A DNA stretch of 12,391 nt from Trichomonas tenax (Eukaryota; Parabasalia; Trichomonadida; Trichomonadidae): positions 1 through 12,391 of the forward strand of contig JALKBU010001340.1 in assembly GCA_023091735.1 (NCBI GenBank), read 5' to 3'. Below the pieces are notes generated by a model, which worked only from the letters and a program-made list of their open reading frames with translations, was not told the DNA's origin and searched no databases. The number at the start of each line of letters is the position of its first letter. Position 1 is the stretch's first letter. This document shows, in pieces, positions 1 through 8,033 of this stretch. The position numbers and the translations under genes were made by a program.

Positions 1-950
1 AGGCTGAGTCCTTCTTGCTAGGGCCTGGCTTGGCCACTCGAGGGCTTTGGAAGTCTCAGGCCGACCTCGCCCAATAATATTCTCGCAACAATTTAACCAT
101 GCATAAATATCGATGTTTTCTTACCAAATACCAGTTATGTATATGCTCGTTGATGATAGAGTTGTGGCTCGTCAACAACACTAACCTGGATGTATTGATT
201 AGACAACAAAGATATTTATGACACTTTTTATAAAGGTGACAATTTGCACGCGCAAAAAGTGACAGTTTATTCATGAAAAGTGACTTTAAGGTTCCCCTGT
301 CACTTTTTGGTATTCACTTTTGTCATAGACTCGTATTTCAATTAGCATGTCAAATAGATGTTCAAACTCCAATGGAACACTTTTTTAAAAGTCCATTACA
401 CAAATAAATTTCCAAAGATTATCTTGTTTTTGCTCTTTGAAAGTTGAATCATCTGAAGTTGACATTATCTGAGTTTTACTTGGCAGATTGAGAAAGATAC
501 CATATTTTGTGATATTTACATGACATTTTTTGCCAGTTATATCACCATTATTTCGAAACTACATACTCATTAAATTCCTTTTCTGATTGATTATGATCAC
601 ATATCTCTTACTAAAGTTTGAAATTATCATAGCGAGTATGTTCAGTAACTTCTTTTAAGATTTCGATATCGTTTGTACAGCTCATTACACTTCCTTCTTT
701 ATAAGAATATTGATATATATCATGCCTAGATTTCAACTCCTATTTGTTGCATGTTTCTTTTAATTCGATATGATTTCCTATCTTTTATATTTATTTTAAG
801 TAAATAATACATGATATTATGGATCAGTAGCTTTTAATGATACCATTGTATTAAATGATAGTCACCTATTGTTGATAGATTTAGTGAAAAATGAAAATTG
901 ATATTTTTATTGAAGAATAATATTGTCAAGTTGTTCAGCCTATTTTTAGA
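1..950. other. Intergenic, no supported gene
   Basis: No convincing coding region was seen on either strand. The first 80 bases are relatively GC-rich, with a small GGCC-TGGCTT-GGCC inverted motif near 21-36. The rest is AT-rich with stops in all frames. A minus-strand open stretch at 56-274 ends in residues faintly like the YYW motif of integrase zinc-binding domains, but it lacks the remaining pattern and is not called. The only organised signal is the AAAAGTGA motif cluster at 219-325, listed separately. Confidence 0.6.
219..325. repeat. Cluster of AAAAGTGAC motifs in both orientations
   Basis: Within about 105 bases there are several copies of (A)AAAGTGAC(A) or its complement: near 233-242 (variant AAAGGTGACA), 254-264, 274-284, 298-308 (reverse) and 314-325 (reverse), plus a weaker reverse copy near 220-229. 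The copies at 253-265 and 297-309 form an exact 13-base inverted repeat separated by 31 bases, which could fold into a hairpin. The reverse copies read TCACTTTT, which resembles the trichomonad initiator element. No gene starts directly downstream, so function is unknown; this may be a decayed transposon end. Confidence 0.45.
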
Positions 951-1663
951 ATGTTTCGAATCCTATCGAATATAAATAACATTCATCAAAAGAGATTATT
1001 TAAAACAAAGTGCATACAAGCAAGCTTGCTTTCAGATCAAGATTCTGCCCTGAATGAGCTCAAAAGTATTTTTAATCTCAGGGATGATCTTATTAGAAGC
1101 AATCTTCACGAAATAACATCATATGTTAGTTTTAATATAAGGAAAGAAGAATAACAGTTCATCCAGAACAAGTACATGGATCACAATGGGTTTAGATATC
1201 ATTAAAATATATTCTGTACGCGAAGGATGATAACCATATAACTTCAAAATACTATTGTTCAACCAAGAGATGTGATAGCAAAACTAGCTTCAAAATCTAT
1301 GATATAAAGTTAGATAAAGAAATGGAATCGATTTCTGACCAAAAGGATCATAATCACAAAGCAAATATTACAATACCAACAAGTGATGATGAAATTAATT
1401 TTCAAAAATGTTTAATATACGGATAACGAATTGCAAAAGATTCATCTGGCCCGAATGACATCTTTAACAAAATGTGTGAGTTTGCGAAATGTCTCACACC
1501 AGTTCCACAAGTTTCTGAATCGTTGGCTCTAAAAATTTATCATGAAACGCACCAAAAATTTGATACAGAAAAAAACACTGAACGTTATAACTCAATGACT
1601 ACAATTGATGGTATTGATTATTGTTTATCAAGAAAAGCCTTTTCTATTTTGGGGTCTGGGTAA
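951..1663 (+). pseudogene. MULE transposase, N-terminal FLYWCH-type zinc finger, broken
   Basis: The N-terminal part of the transposase starts at an ATG at 951 and runs open to 1154. Homology then continues in another frame, crossing an in-frame TAG at 1193-1195 and a TAA at 1424-1426. Within that frame are the residues of a FLYWCH/WRKY-GCM1-like zinc finger: cysteines encoded at 1256-1258 and 1271-1273 (C-x4-C, preceded by K-Y-Y) and an H-x-H pair encoded at 1349-1357. In MULEs this finger normally binds the transposon ends. The frame closes at 1663, and the core continues in the overlapping frame from about 1650. One frameshift near 1155, two stops and one frameshift near 1650 make this part non-functional as read. 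No initiator box was found before 951, so the start is tentative. Confidence 0.65.
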
Positions 1664-2651
1664 CCCCTCAAATTTCGACAAAATTTCGAAAATTGACAAA
1701 ATCGAGCTTTTCATCGATGCTACTTTTAAAGCAGTGCCTATGCAGTTCAAGAAAGGGCAACTGTTAAATATCATGATGCTGGACCCTCCAACTCAAAGAT
1801 TTATTCCACTAATTCATTTTATAATGGAATCAAAAACGTCGATTAATTATCAATTTTGTTTATCGAGCATCGCTAAATTCATTGACTTCTCCAAAGTAAA
1901 GATGATACATCTAGACTTCGAAGAAGCATTAATCGATGCCTGTCGGAAAATTTTCCCACAGTCTCGCTTAATTGGCTGTTTCTTTCACTATAGACAATGC
2001 CTAATGCGCAAATTCAAGAAGCTATATGGTTCTTCACCATCAAAATTACAAAAATCGCTTTATTTTTTGACTTGCAATTTACCATTTATAAAGGATATAT
2101 CCTTTACTGATTTTTCAACAATAATTAAATTTATTCAAGAAACAGGAAGTAAGTGTCTAGAAATCAAAGAATACGCCGAGTATTACATTAAAGAATGGAG
2201 CCAAAAATATCATCTGCATTCTATGTTCCAATTACCAACAAATTTAAGAACAAACAATGCAGTCGAGTCAATGCATAGGTTGTTGAATCAATATTTTGTA
2301 GGACATCCAAGCTTTGAACAACTTGTCAAAAATCTTCACACAATTTATCAAAGTTACAACAACAAACTTGACTTTGCTGGTAATGTAGACAGAAAGATTA
2401 ATTATCGTGCTTCAATCCAACAAGTTTCGCAATCATATTTTTATTTTCAGAAATTACTCAGAGTTTCTGAAGATAATCTTAATTGCTTAACAAAAGCAAT
2501 TAAATCTAATTTGAATGACAACGGAAACTCAGCAAATTGCATTATTTTTGGAGAATCACAGGAAGATGATTTCAAAAATGATGACACAGAAAGAGATGAA
2601 AAGAATACTATGACAAACTTCGAAACACTGATGGACTCCAAAGAAATTTAA
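1605..2651 (+). CDS. MULE transposase core (DDE domain), 348-codon open frame
   Basis: This is the catalytic core of a Mutator-like transposase (MULE domain, RNase H-like fold), which cuts and joins transposon ends in the nucleus. Numbering from the ATG at 1605, visible landmarks are F-I-D-A-T-F with Asp38 (1716-1718), H-L-D-F-E with Asp104 (1914-1916), G-C-F-F-H-Y-R-Q with Cys125 and His128 (the MULE C-x2-H signature), and R-T-N-N-A-V-E-S with Glu221 (2265-2267). These fit the D-D-E triad. The first 15-20 residues are probably out of frame relative to the ancestor, since the upstream zinc-finger frame joins near 1650. After the TAA at 2649-2651 the same frame continues open for about 46 codons, so that stop looks premature. 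It is the longest open frame here but is probably not a functional protein alone. Confidence 0.85.
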   Translation: MMVLIIVYQEKPFLFWGLGNPSNFDKISKIDKIELFIDATFKAVPMQFKKGQLLNIMMLDPPTQRFIPLIHFIMESKTSINYQFCLSSIAKFIDFSKVKMIHLDFEEALIDACRKIFPQSRLIGCFFHYRQCLMRKFKKLYGSSPSKLQKSLYFLTCNLPFIKDISFTDFSTIIKFIQETGSKCLEIKEYAEYYIKEWSQKYHLHSMFQLPTNLRTNNAVESMHRLLNQYFVGHPSFEQLVKNLHTIYQSYNNKLDFAGNVDRKINYRASIQQVSQSYFYFQKLLRVSEDNLNCLTKAIKSNLNDNGNSANCIIFGESQEDDFKNDDTERDEKNTMTNFETLMDSKEI

Positions 2652-2970
2652 GAAGGAATCCAAAACATTATTCAATATGTTGAAATTACAGATGAAGTTA
2701 AAATGCAAATGAGGGAAACATTTATAAAGAGCCCCAAATGCTATAACTATCAATCTTCCTTCAGAAGCATTGCCGAAAATATCCAAAGATAAAATTCATG
2801 TCGGTGAACAAGACTCTGAAAGCAAAAATTCTCCGCCACCACCATCAATCCATGAACATAGACGTATTAGTCCTGTTGCTAAACATTCCATGAATTGCAA
2901 TTCGAATTCATCTAAAAAAACTTGTGCAGGCATTCCTAAAGGTCCAGTAGAGCCAGTAAATAAGAAATAA
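2652..2970 (+). pseudogene. MULE transposase C-terminal tail, frameshifted
   Basis: After the stop at 2649-2651 the core frame stays open to a TAA near 2790. A second frame takes over at about 2735, near a short C run, and runs to a TAA at 2968-2970. The spliced reading is hydrophilic, with a proline run (P-P-P-P near 2836-2847), many Ser/Asn/Lys residues and a Lys-Lys end. Such a tail carries no known catalytic role and may be a disordered or nuclear-targeting region. The ATG at 2770 is internal and is not a likely gene start. Assignment to the MULE rests on collinearity and strand, not on recognised homology. Confidence 0.5.
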
Positions 2971-3965
2971 ATTGATATTAAGTTATAAATAAAAGTTATT
3001 TTATATATGCAGAATATGTTTCATAGATATGCTTTGCATATTTACATAATAAGATAAGCTACTCAGAAGCAACTATATTTTTATATTTAATATAGATATT
3101 TTGCTGTAAATGAATTTGGAGATATAATTTACATTCGTGTTTAGAGTAAATAGTCGCCATAATAAAGTATATACATTATGTTGTAGCGAATGCTAACTAG
3201 ATCCTTCAAACAAGTACGATATTGAAAATTAAGATTTTTAAATTTTTATGATTTCTTCAATTACTAAAGTGTGATTGGTAAAAGATACAAGGCCAACAAA
3301 TTCTGAGGAGTTTGAGCTGAATATATATGCATTTGAATTTTTACGTGAATATTTTGGGCTGTAATTCATTATACAATAAGATAGTATTCATTAGAAGAAA
3401 CAAATAATGTAAATCCAATGATATTAAAGACTAGCTCGATTAATTTAATAATGCAAAATATCGAAAAGTATATTTATGTGCACTTACTATACACAAATCA
3501 TACAGCGTAACTCAGTTGATGTATTTGTGAGTTAGTTGTTTCTTAAAATCGAATTGTTATATTTCGCATATATTATAAACGTGCTTCATTGTGACGATTT
3601 GAGTATTCTGAATAGTGACTTTGCATAATGATGCTGATGTGTATCATTGTAGCGTATCAGATCTTCTCAATACGCACTGTAGAAAAAGATAAATTTTTCG
3701 AGATTTCGGTCTTACCGACAATGACGTGCTTGGATGGTGGCGTTGATACATATAGAATATGGAGCATACGTCAACAATAGATAACACCATGGTTTTAAAC
3801 TGGAACAAAGATGCGATTTGTATCTCGGTAACCAGAATGAAAATTATGATTTTCTTTGATGAAATCAAAGATACAAAAGGACTTAAAGAAGAATCTGATG
3901 TTAAATCAACCAAAATTTTATCCGACCAAACAAAAAGTGAGATTGGATAGTTTACAATTGCGTCA
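2971..3965. other. AT-rich intergenic stretch with one unassigned short ORF
   Basis: From 2971 to about 3640 the sequence is very AT-rich, with stops in every frame and no RNA gene seen. Around 3640-3950 composition becomes slightly less AT-rich. A 63-codon open frame lies at 3759-3950 (+), with an overlapping open frame on the minus strand (3644-3913). The plus-strand product is lysine- and aspartate-rich and matches no family I recognise. It could be a fragment of a decayed gene, because a neighbouring plus-strand frame is also open just upstream (about 3680-3780). No initiator box precedes it, so it is not called as a gene. Confidence 0.4.
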
Positions 3966-4045
3966 CGTTGCGGAAAGGTGACAGGTCTGGGTAGAGTGTA
4001 ATGCCAATAACTCTAAGGTTATGGGTTAGAGTCCCAGCGGAACCA
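3966..4045 (+). tRNA. Degenerate tRNA-like sequence, closest to tRNA-Ile (AAU)
   Basis: The 3' half reads like a tRNA. There is a B-box-like GGTTAGAGTCC (4024-4034) inside a T arm with a 4-bp TGGG/CCCA stem, a 3' acceptor strand CGGAACC plus discriminator A (4038-4045), and then a T5 run (4046-4050) like a Pol III terminator. A D-arm-like GGGTAGAGTG lies at 3990-3999. Placed against a standard tRNA, the anticodon loop is CCAATAA (4004-4010) with AAT at 4006-4008, as in tRNA-Ile. However, position 33 is C instead of T, the anticodon stem has mismatches, and the 5' acceptor strand (CGTTGCG, 3966-3972) matches the expected complement at only 5 of 7 bases with extra bases after it. It is probably a tRNA pseudogene or tRNA-derived repeat, not a working tRNA. 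Confidence 0.45.
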
Positions 4046-4981
4046 TTTTTGCTTTTTAAAATATTTGACTGTTAAACATTCAGGGTTCTCCATTTCTCTT
4101 CCATTTCTATACTAATAACAAAGTGATCATCATATTTTTAAAGCAATTTTGATTTTTATAATTTTTATTGAATTTAAAAAATATGGATACCAAACAAAAA
4201 TACTTTTGTTTTTGGAATATGTACATATATCTTATCATTGTCATTTAATTATTTTCTGATGAAATTGTAATTCTTCATTTTTGTTAATATTTGATATTTC
4301 ATCATGATGCAATTAGTCTTAGTAAAGATGTCAGGTTGTTCCATTTCCAATGGCCTGGAGAGTTTGAGGACCAGGGAGAAGACCACATTCAATTTTTTGC
4401 AGGGGCGGAAAAGTATTTTCTTGGGTCCCCTGTTATAATTTCTCTTAATTTTATTTTTATTTTGAGCATTTCTATGCAAAAATATTGATGTTATAAAGTT
4501 TTTAATTAACACAGTATATTTGAAAATACTTATAAGAGTGTTTTCATTCATTTAAATCCTTGTTTATCGATCAAAATATGCAGTTTTTTCAAAATTTATT
4601 AATTTTGTATGAAGACCATGAAAATTGTAACGCAAACTATCAATAAAATGCACTGCTGAGCATATATTAATCATAATATTGATGGTGACGATTATTTGGT
4701 TTGAAATTGAGACCGGACCGAGTTCAATTTTCAAATGGTTTGGTTGGATTTTTGAGAGTGGTCTGGTTTCAAGACCAGCCATTTATAAATTATATAATCA
4801 AATGATTTATGATATTTTAACACAATATATGATCAATATGCGGTTAAGACATTTAATTATGAGGTTTTTGATTGGTATATATGGTCATATGATATATTTT
4901 ATGCAAAGTTAGATCATTAAGCTTCATATATCAAATTAAAATAACAATTAAAAATAACACAACTTATTCAACAGTTTGACT
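4046..4981. other. Intergenic, no supported gene
   Basis: Open frames on both strands at 4249-4551, 4291-4488, 4564-4782 and 4679-4912 overlap each other and show no recognisable motif. Two local structures are visible. One is a 33-base segment bounded by CAGGGG (4400-4405) and CCCCTG (4427-4432). The other is a perfect 6-bp hairpin TGGTCT/AGACCA with a 7-base loop at 4759-4777. A slightly GC-richer patch (about 4330-4435) could be a relic of a repeat. The last bases before 4982 are the probable 5' flank of the hAT gene. Confidence 0.5.
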
Positions 4982-4992
4982 TCATTTTTGTT
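4982..4992 (+). promoter_or_regulatory. Initiator-like (Inr) element before hAT transposase
   Basis: TCATTTTTGTT lies directly before the ATG at 4993. Trichomonas vaginalis genes generally use an initiator of the form TCA[C/T]T[A/T]..., placed within roughly 20 bases of the start codon, in place of a TATA box. The match and spacing fit that rule and support 4993 as the ancestral start. Short motifs of this kind arise by chance in AT-rich DNA, so the placement is the main support. Confidence 0.5.
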
Positions 4993-6810
4993 ATGGTGGA
5001 GCAAACTTTGTTAAATCCTAATTGGACGAAGGCATCCTTTACAAGGTATCTAGATTTGGAGTCTCACCACCGACACACCTATTTAAAATTCAAAATAATA
5101 GGTGAAAGAACCCAAAAATATTTCATTAAATGTATTTGTTTGGTTCGCACTCCAGACAGAGGTATATGTCTTTACAACCAAGCTCTTGTACGTGAAGACC
5201 ACTATAAGACGTGGCTGGAGAAGAACGTTCATGTCTGTAAAGCTAGGAGGCCTGCTACACAGAGAGAGAGATCACGGAATACTTCCACGAAGAAGATGGC
5301 ACTCAACTCGGAGAAGGTTCAGAAGCGACCCTTTCATTTGATGAAATCAACGCCGCCTTGGCAACAGTAACAGGTCAGTTCAATCTAAGTCTTGATGTTT
5401 TTTGCGAGTCCGGAGTTCACTAAAGCAGCAAAAGTTATTGTCAGGTTTACAATTCACCAAGTATTACTCAAGCATCCTAAACTTTGTATGATTTCATTGA
5501 ACGTTGATAAGCTCACGGAGTCATTTTGGACAGGTTTCTCGCGTAATACATTACAGAAGGCAATGATCCGTATTGCAACAACCATGCATGATGATACTTG
5601 CACGAAGTTTAAGCTTCTCAAATTTGTTGCTTCACAAAGTGCTTCAAAAGGGACTGGGCTCAGAGTTTCTATAACTCACCAAACGAGGCGCTCTTCAAAA
5701 TCATATTCTGTCCGTGCTTGTGCCACAGAATCCATAACAGCTATTGCAACATCTCTAAGAGTACACAAGCCATTAATCAAGTTGTCAGCCATATCCATTC
5801 CTTGGTGAAAGAATGCAGAGAACATGTAGAAGATATTGGATCAGTATGTCCTGTTCACATTGGGACTCGCTGGGTTTACGACTTTGAAATTTGCAAATTT
5901 ATTAAAAGCAATTATAACAAAGTCATTCAATTTGCTGAAGTTCAAATCGAAGATATTAATCATTTGTATGATTGTCTTGTTATTTTGAAGAAACTGATGA
6001 ACATCTTCGAATCTGATCATTCACAAATATCAGAAGCATATATGTAGTTGACACATGCAATAAATGCATTGAATTCGCTTCAAAATCCATTTGCACCATT
6101 TTTTGCTGTTTCTCTCGACAACTACATACTGAATTCCGATCATGGAGGTTTGTGTGTCTTGGCTTATGCTCTTACTCCATCCGGAAGACTCTGTATTCAT
6201 AAGAGATTCATTGCAAATGCAGTTCAAGAATCCGGCTTAAAGTATTTTAATGACATCTCAGTTCCAGACAAGGATCCTTTTAATGAAGCCCAAGTTCTTT
6301 TAGAAGATGCTTTGTTTGAACAGGGAACAAACATTCATTACGAGGTTAATGTTAATGATCAAGGAAATACTGTTATGCAATCACTGAAACTTCTTGAACT
6401 ACCACCACTGGACGTTGCAGCTATTCGAGACCCAGGCACTGAGAGACATTCAAATGATTTAATTCGAGCACGAAGATACCTAAAGGAGGTAATGCGTCAA
6501 TTTCATGTAAGATCTGAAGCGTTTAACACAGCCATTTCAATGTTCAATGATTTTATCAGAAGTGAACAAGATCCCTTAGCAGACTACGAGTGGAAAGAGA
6601 TCATCAACAGAAGAGACAATTTCAAGGTTTTGGCTGTGGCTGCACATTCATTGCACATCATGTAGTGAAGTCACCTGTGAACGGCTTATTAAATATCAAA
6701 GGTTGATCTTAATGCAGCGAAGGTTAAAAACGCTGGAGGCCGGATTTTTTTTCAATCTATCCTTTGGTCCAAAAAGACCAGACCTGGGCGTCGATACTCA
6801 CCTCACTTGA
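4993..6810 (+). pseudogene. hAT-family transposase pseudogene
   Basis: This is a decayed hAT transposase readable in collinear plus-strand frames. From ATG 4993 a BED-like finger appears (Cys47, Cys49, His80, Cys82; C-x-C in place of the usual C-x2-C). A frameshift in the GA run near 5265 leads to a stretch starting I-T-E-Y-F. A second shift in the T run near 5398 leads to F-F-A-S-P-E-F and S-R-N-T-L. A third near 5640 reaches C-L-C-H-R-I-H-N (near 5712), the hAT C-x2-H motif, then G-T-R-W. An in-frame TAG lies at 6045-6047. Homology continues to 6662, where a one-base shift gives T-S-C-S-E-V-T-C-E-R (from about 6655), typical of the C-terminal dimerisation region, ending at TGA 6808-6810. 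Only about 60 codons separate S-R-N-T-L from C-H-R, where hATs usually have well over 100, so the segment with the first catalytic Asp residues seems deleted. Confidence 0.75.
6048..6665 (+). pseudogene. hAT transposase, largest open fragment (insertion/helical and pre-dimerisation part)
   Basis: This 205-codon stretch is the longest uninterrupted piece of the hAT pseudogene. It follows the in-frame TAG at 6045-6047 in the same frame as the upstream C-H-R and T-R-W motifs, so its first ATG is probably not a true start. It is mostly helical in character, with D-P-L-A-D-Y-E-W near 6570-6593 and L-A-V-A-A-H-S-L at 6633-6656. In related transposases the second of these leads directly into the dimerisation motif. 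The frame closes at TAG 6663-6665, while the expected S-x-x-x-C-E-R continuation lies one base away in the next frame. Confidence 0.65.
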
Positions 6811-6984
6811 CATGCTTAGTCTTAGTATAGTATTATTAACAGTTGTAGAGTGTTTTCGTGATTTGGAAGTTTTGAGAACTCCATTTTAATTTTTTTGATT
6901 CCAATGTTCTTTTATATTTAACACCTCTCAATTCTTTGTAAGTTTTGATGCTCTCTGAGTGCGCTGCAATGACAATCGAAACTA

Positions 6985-6996
6985 TCACTTTTTTTG
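6985..6996 (+). promoter_or_regulatory. Initiator-like (Inr) element before cyclase-like gene
   Basis: TCACTTTTTTTG lies 4 bases before the ATG at 7001 and fits the trichomonad initiator pattern TCA[C/T]T[A/T]... in both sequence and distance. It argues that 7001 is the real start codon. The ATG at 6959 in the same frame would put the initiator inside the coding sequence. Confidence 0.55.
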
Positions 6997-7265
6997 TTTA
7001 ATGTCAAACACTGATAACAGTGATGAAATGGACAAGATTAACAACATTATCGCATTTTTAGTTATTTTTTTAATATATCAATATATTGAATTAACGTTGA
7101 ATCATTTTTCTCTTGATGGAGGGGCAAACATCTTTCCTTGTTTCATTGAAGGATTCCATTGGGATGTTTATTACTTCGTTGCTTTTGCAGGAGTCGCTTT
7201 TGTTTCGTTTGGAGTCGCGTATTTAGTCATTCATTCTCGAATCAGGAGAGATCTCAAAACATTGG

Positions 7266-8033
7266 ATGAAATTGAAGAAACAAGAAACATCAACAGTGAA
7301 ATCAAAAGGAAAACGAAAGCAATTGTTGATCACCGGATTTAATTATTGTCATCCAACGTGTTTAGAATTTTCCGTATTCAAACTCGCAGTCGACAATTGG
7401 AGAGACGACGCCTACGTTTGGTTCTGTTATACGAAGTTTGTTGCGATATATACAGAAAACAAGTCGAACTTACTTTTCATATTAATAAACGTCGACATGT
7501 TGAAAGAGAATCTAAGTTTGGTGAAACCGATCGTAACGAATGTCAACATCATCATTAATACAAGAGAAACAAAATTCACTCCACATTTGCGAAACATGAT
7601 CAACAAAATCCAAAAGCAGTTCACTAAAGCGAAAAACAGACTGAAAAACATTTGGGACTTAGTTCTCCAAGGAAGCATAAATGACATGGATACATCGATC
7701 GCTGCTGCTTACGAAGCTATCAAAGACTCAGAGAGCGAAGCTGTATATTTGAAGACTTTTTATCCGAACAAGAAATTCGCGTTGAAAGTCTACGAAAAGT
7801 TTTTGCACGAAGTCAAAGGCGATCATCTGCAGTTCAAAGCAACGGTCGACGATCTCAGCAAACTTCAGGCGAGGCTCAGAATAACGGACGACAAAGTCAA
7901 CGATTATGGAATTGACGCGTTTCCAAATCTTCCTGATTACTGCATAGAGATCGAAGTAGCATCGAAAGTGATGTCTGAGAACACGGAATCAATCGTCTAC
8001 GACTCTGAAGTCGCGGATATTCAAATCGAGTAG
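7266..8033 (+). pseudogene. Cyclase-like pseudogene, large extracellular/cytosolic loop fragment
   Basis: This is the longest open stretch of the cyclase-like pseudogene. Homology joins from the preceding frame near 7320, so the ATG at 7266 is not a true start. The segment holds Y-V-W-F-C-Y-T-K-F-V-A-I-Y (near 7410-7450), a short hydrophobic L-L-F-I-L-I-N-V, then a long amphipathic helical region containing R-N-M-I-N-K-I and I-W-D-L-V-L-Q-G. The order and spacing match what I know of this cyclase family between the first membrane pair and the later spans. It ends at TAG 8031-8033, beyond which the same frame stays open (V-E-I-I-S-K onward), so the stop is a point lesion. Confidence 0.65.

Larger units (their letters stand above)
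951..2970 (+). mobile_element. Remnant of a Mutator-like (MULE) DNA transposon
   Basis: The coding part of a MULE can be followed from about 951 to 2970 through four reading-frame segments, all on the plus strand. In order these are an N-terminal stretch (951-1154), a zinc-finger stretch (about 1157-1650), the transposase core (about 1650-2651, continuing in the same frame to about 2735) and a C-terminal tail (about 2735-2970). The pieces are collinear, so this is one decayed gene and not several small ones. I looked for terminal inverted repeats and a 9-11 bp target duplication by eye in the AT-rich flanks and found none, so the element borders are unknown. Confidence 0.75.

Noticed and set aside
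56..274. Minus-strand 72-codon frame ending in a L-L-R-E-Y-Y-W-like segment, faintly similar to integrase zinc-binding domains
   Set aside because: The His/Cys ligand pattern and the usual P-G-M after Y-Y-W are missing, there is no flanking continuation, and the match is too short to support a call.
840..3060. Terminal inverted repeats and target duplication for the MULE
   Set aside because: By-eye comparison of 840-950 with the reverse complement of 2970-3060 gave only short AT-rich matches, so no ends are annotated.
4759..4777. Perfect 6-bp hairpin as a possible terminator or structured RNA
   Set aside because: It is too short, has no T run, lies in no transcript context, and is easily expected by chance.
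4249..4912. Four overlapping open frames on both strands (4249-4551 -, 4291-4488 +, 4564-4782 -, 4679-4912 +)
   Set aside because: They overlap one another, contain no recognisable motif, and have the biased composition expected of AT-rich non-coding DNA.
7346..7687. Short frames at 7346-7558 (+) and 7427-7687 (-)
   Set aside because: Both lie inside the well-supported cyclase-like frame at 7266-8033 and are out-of-frame shadows.
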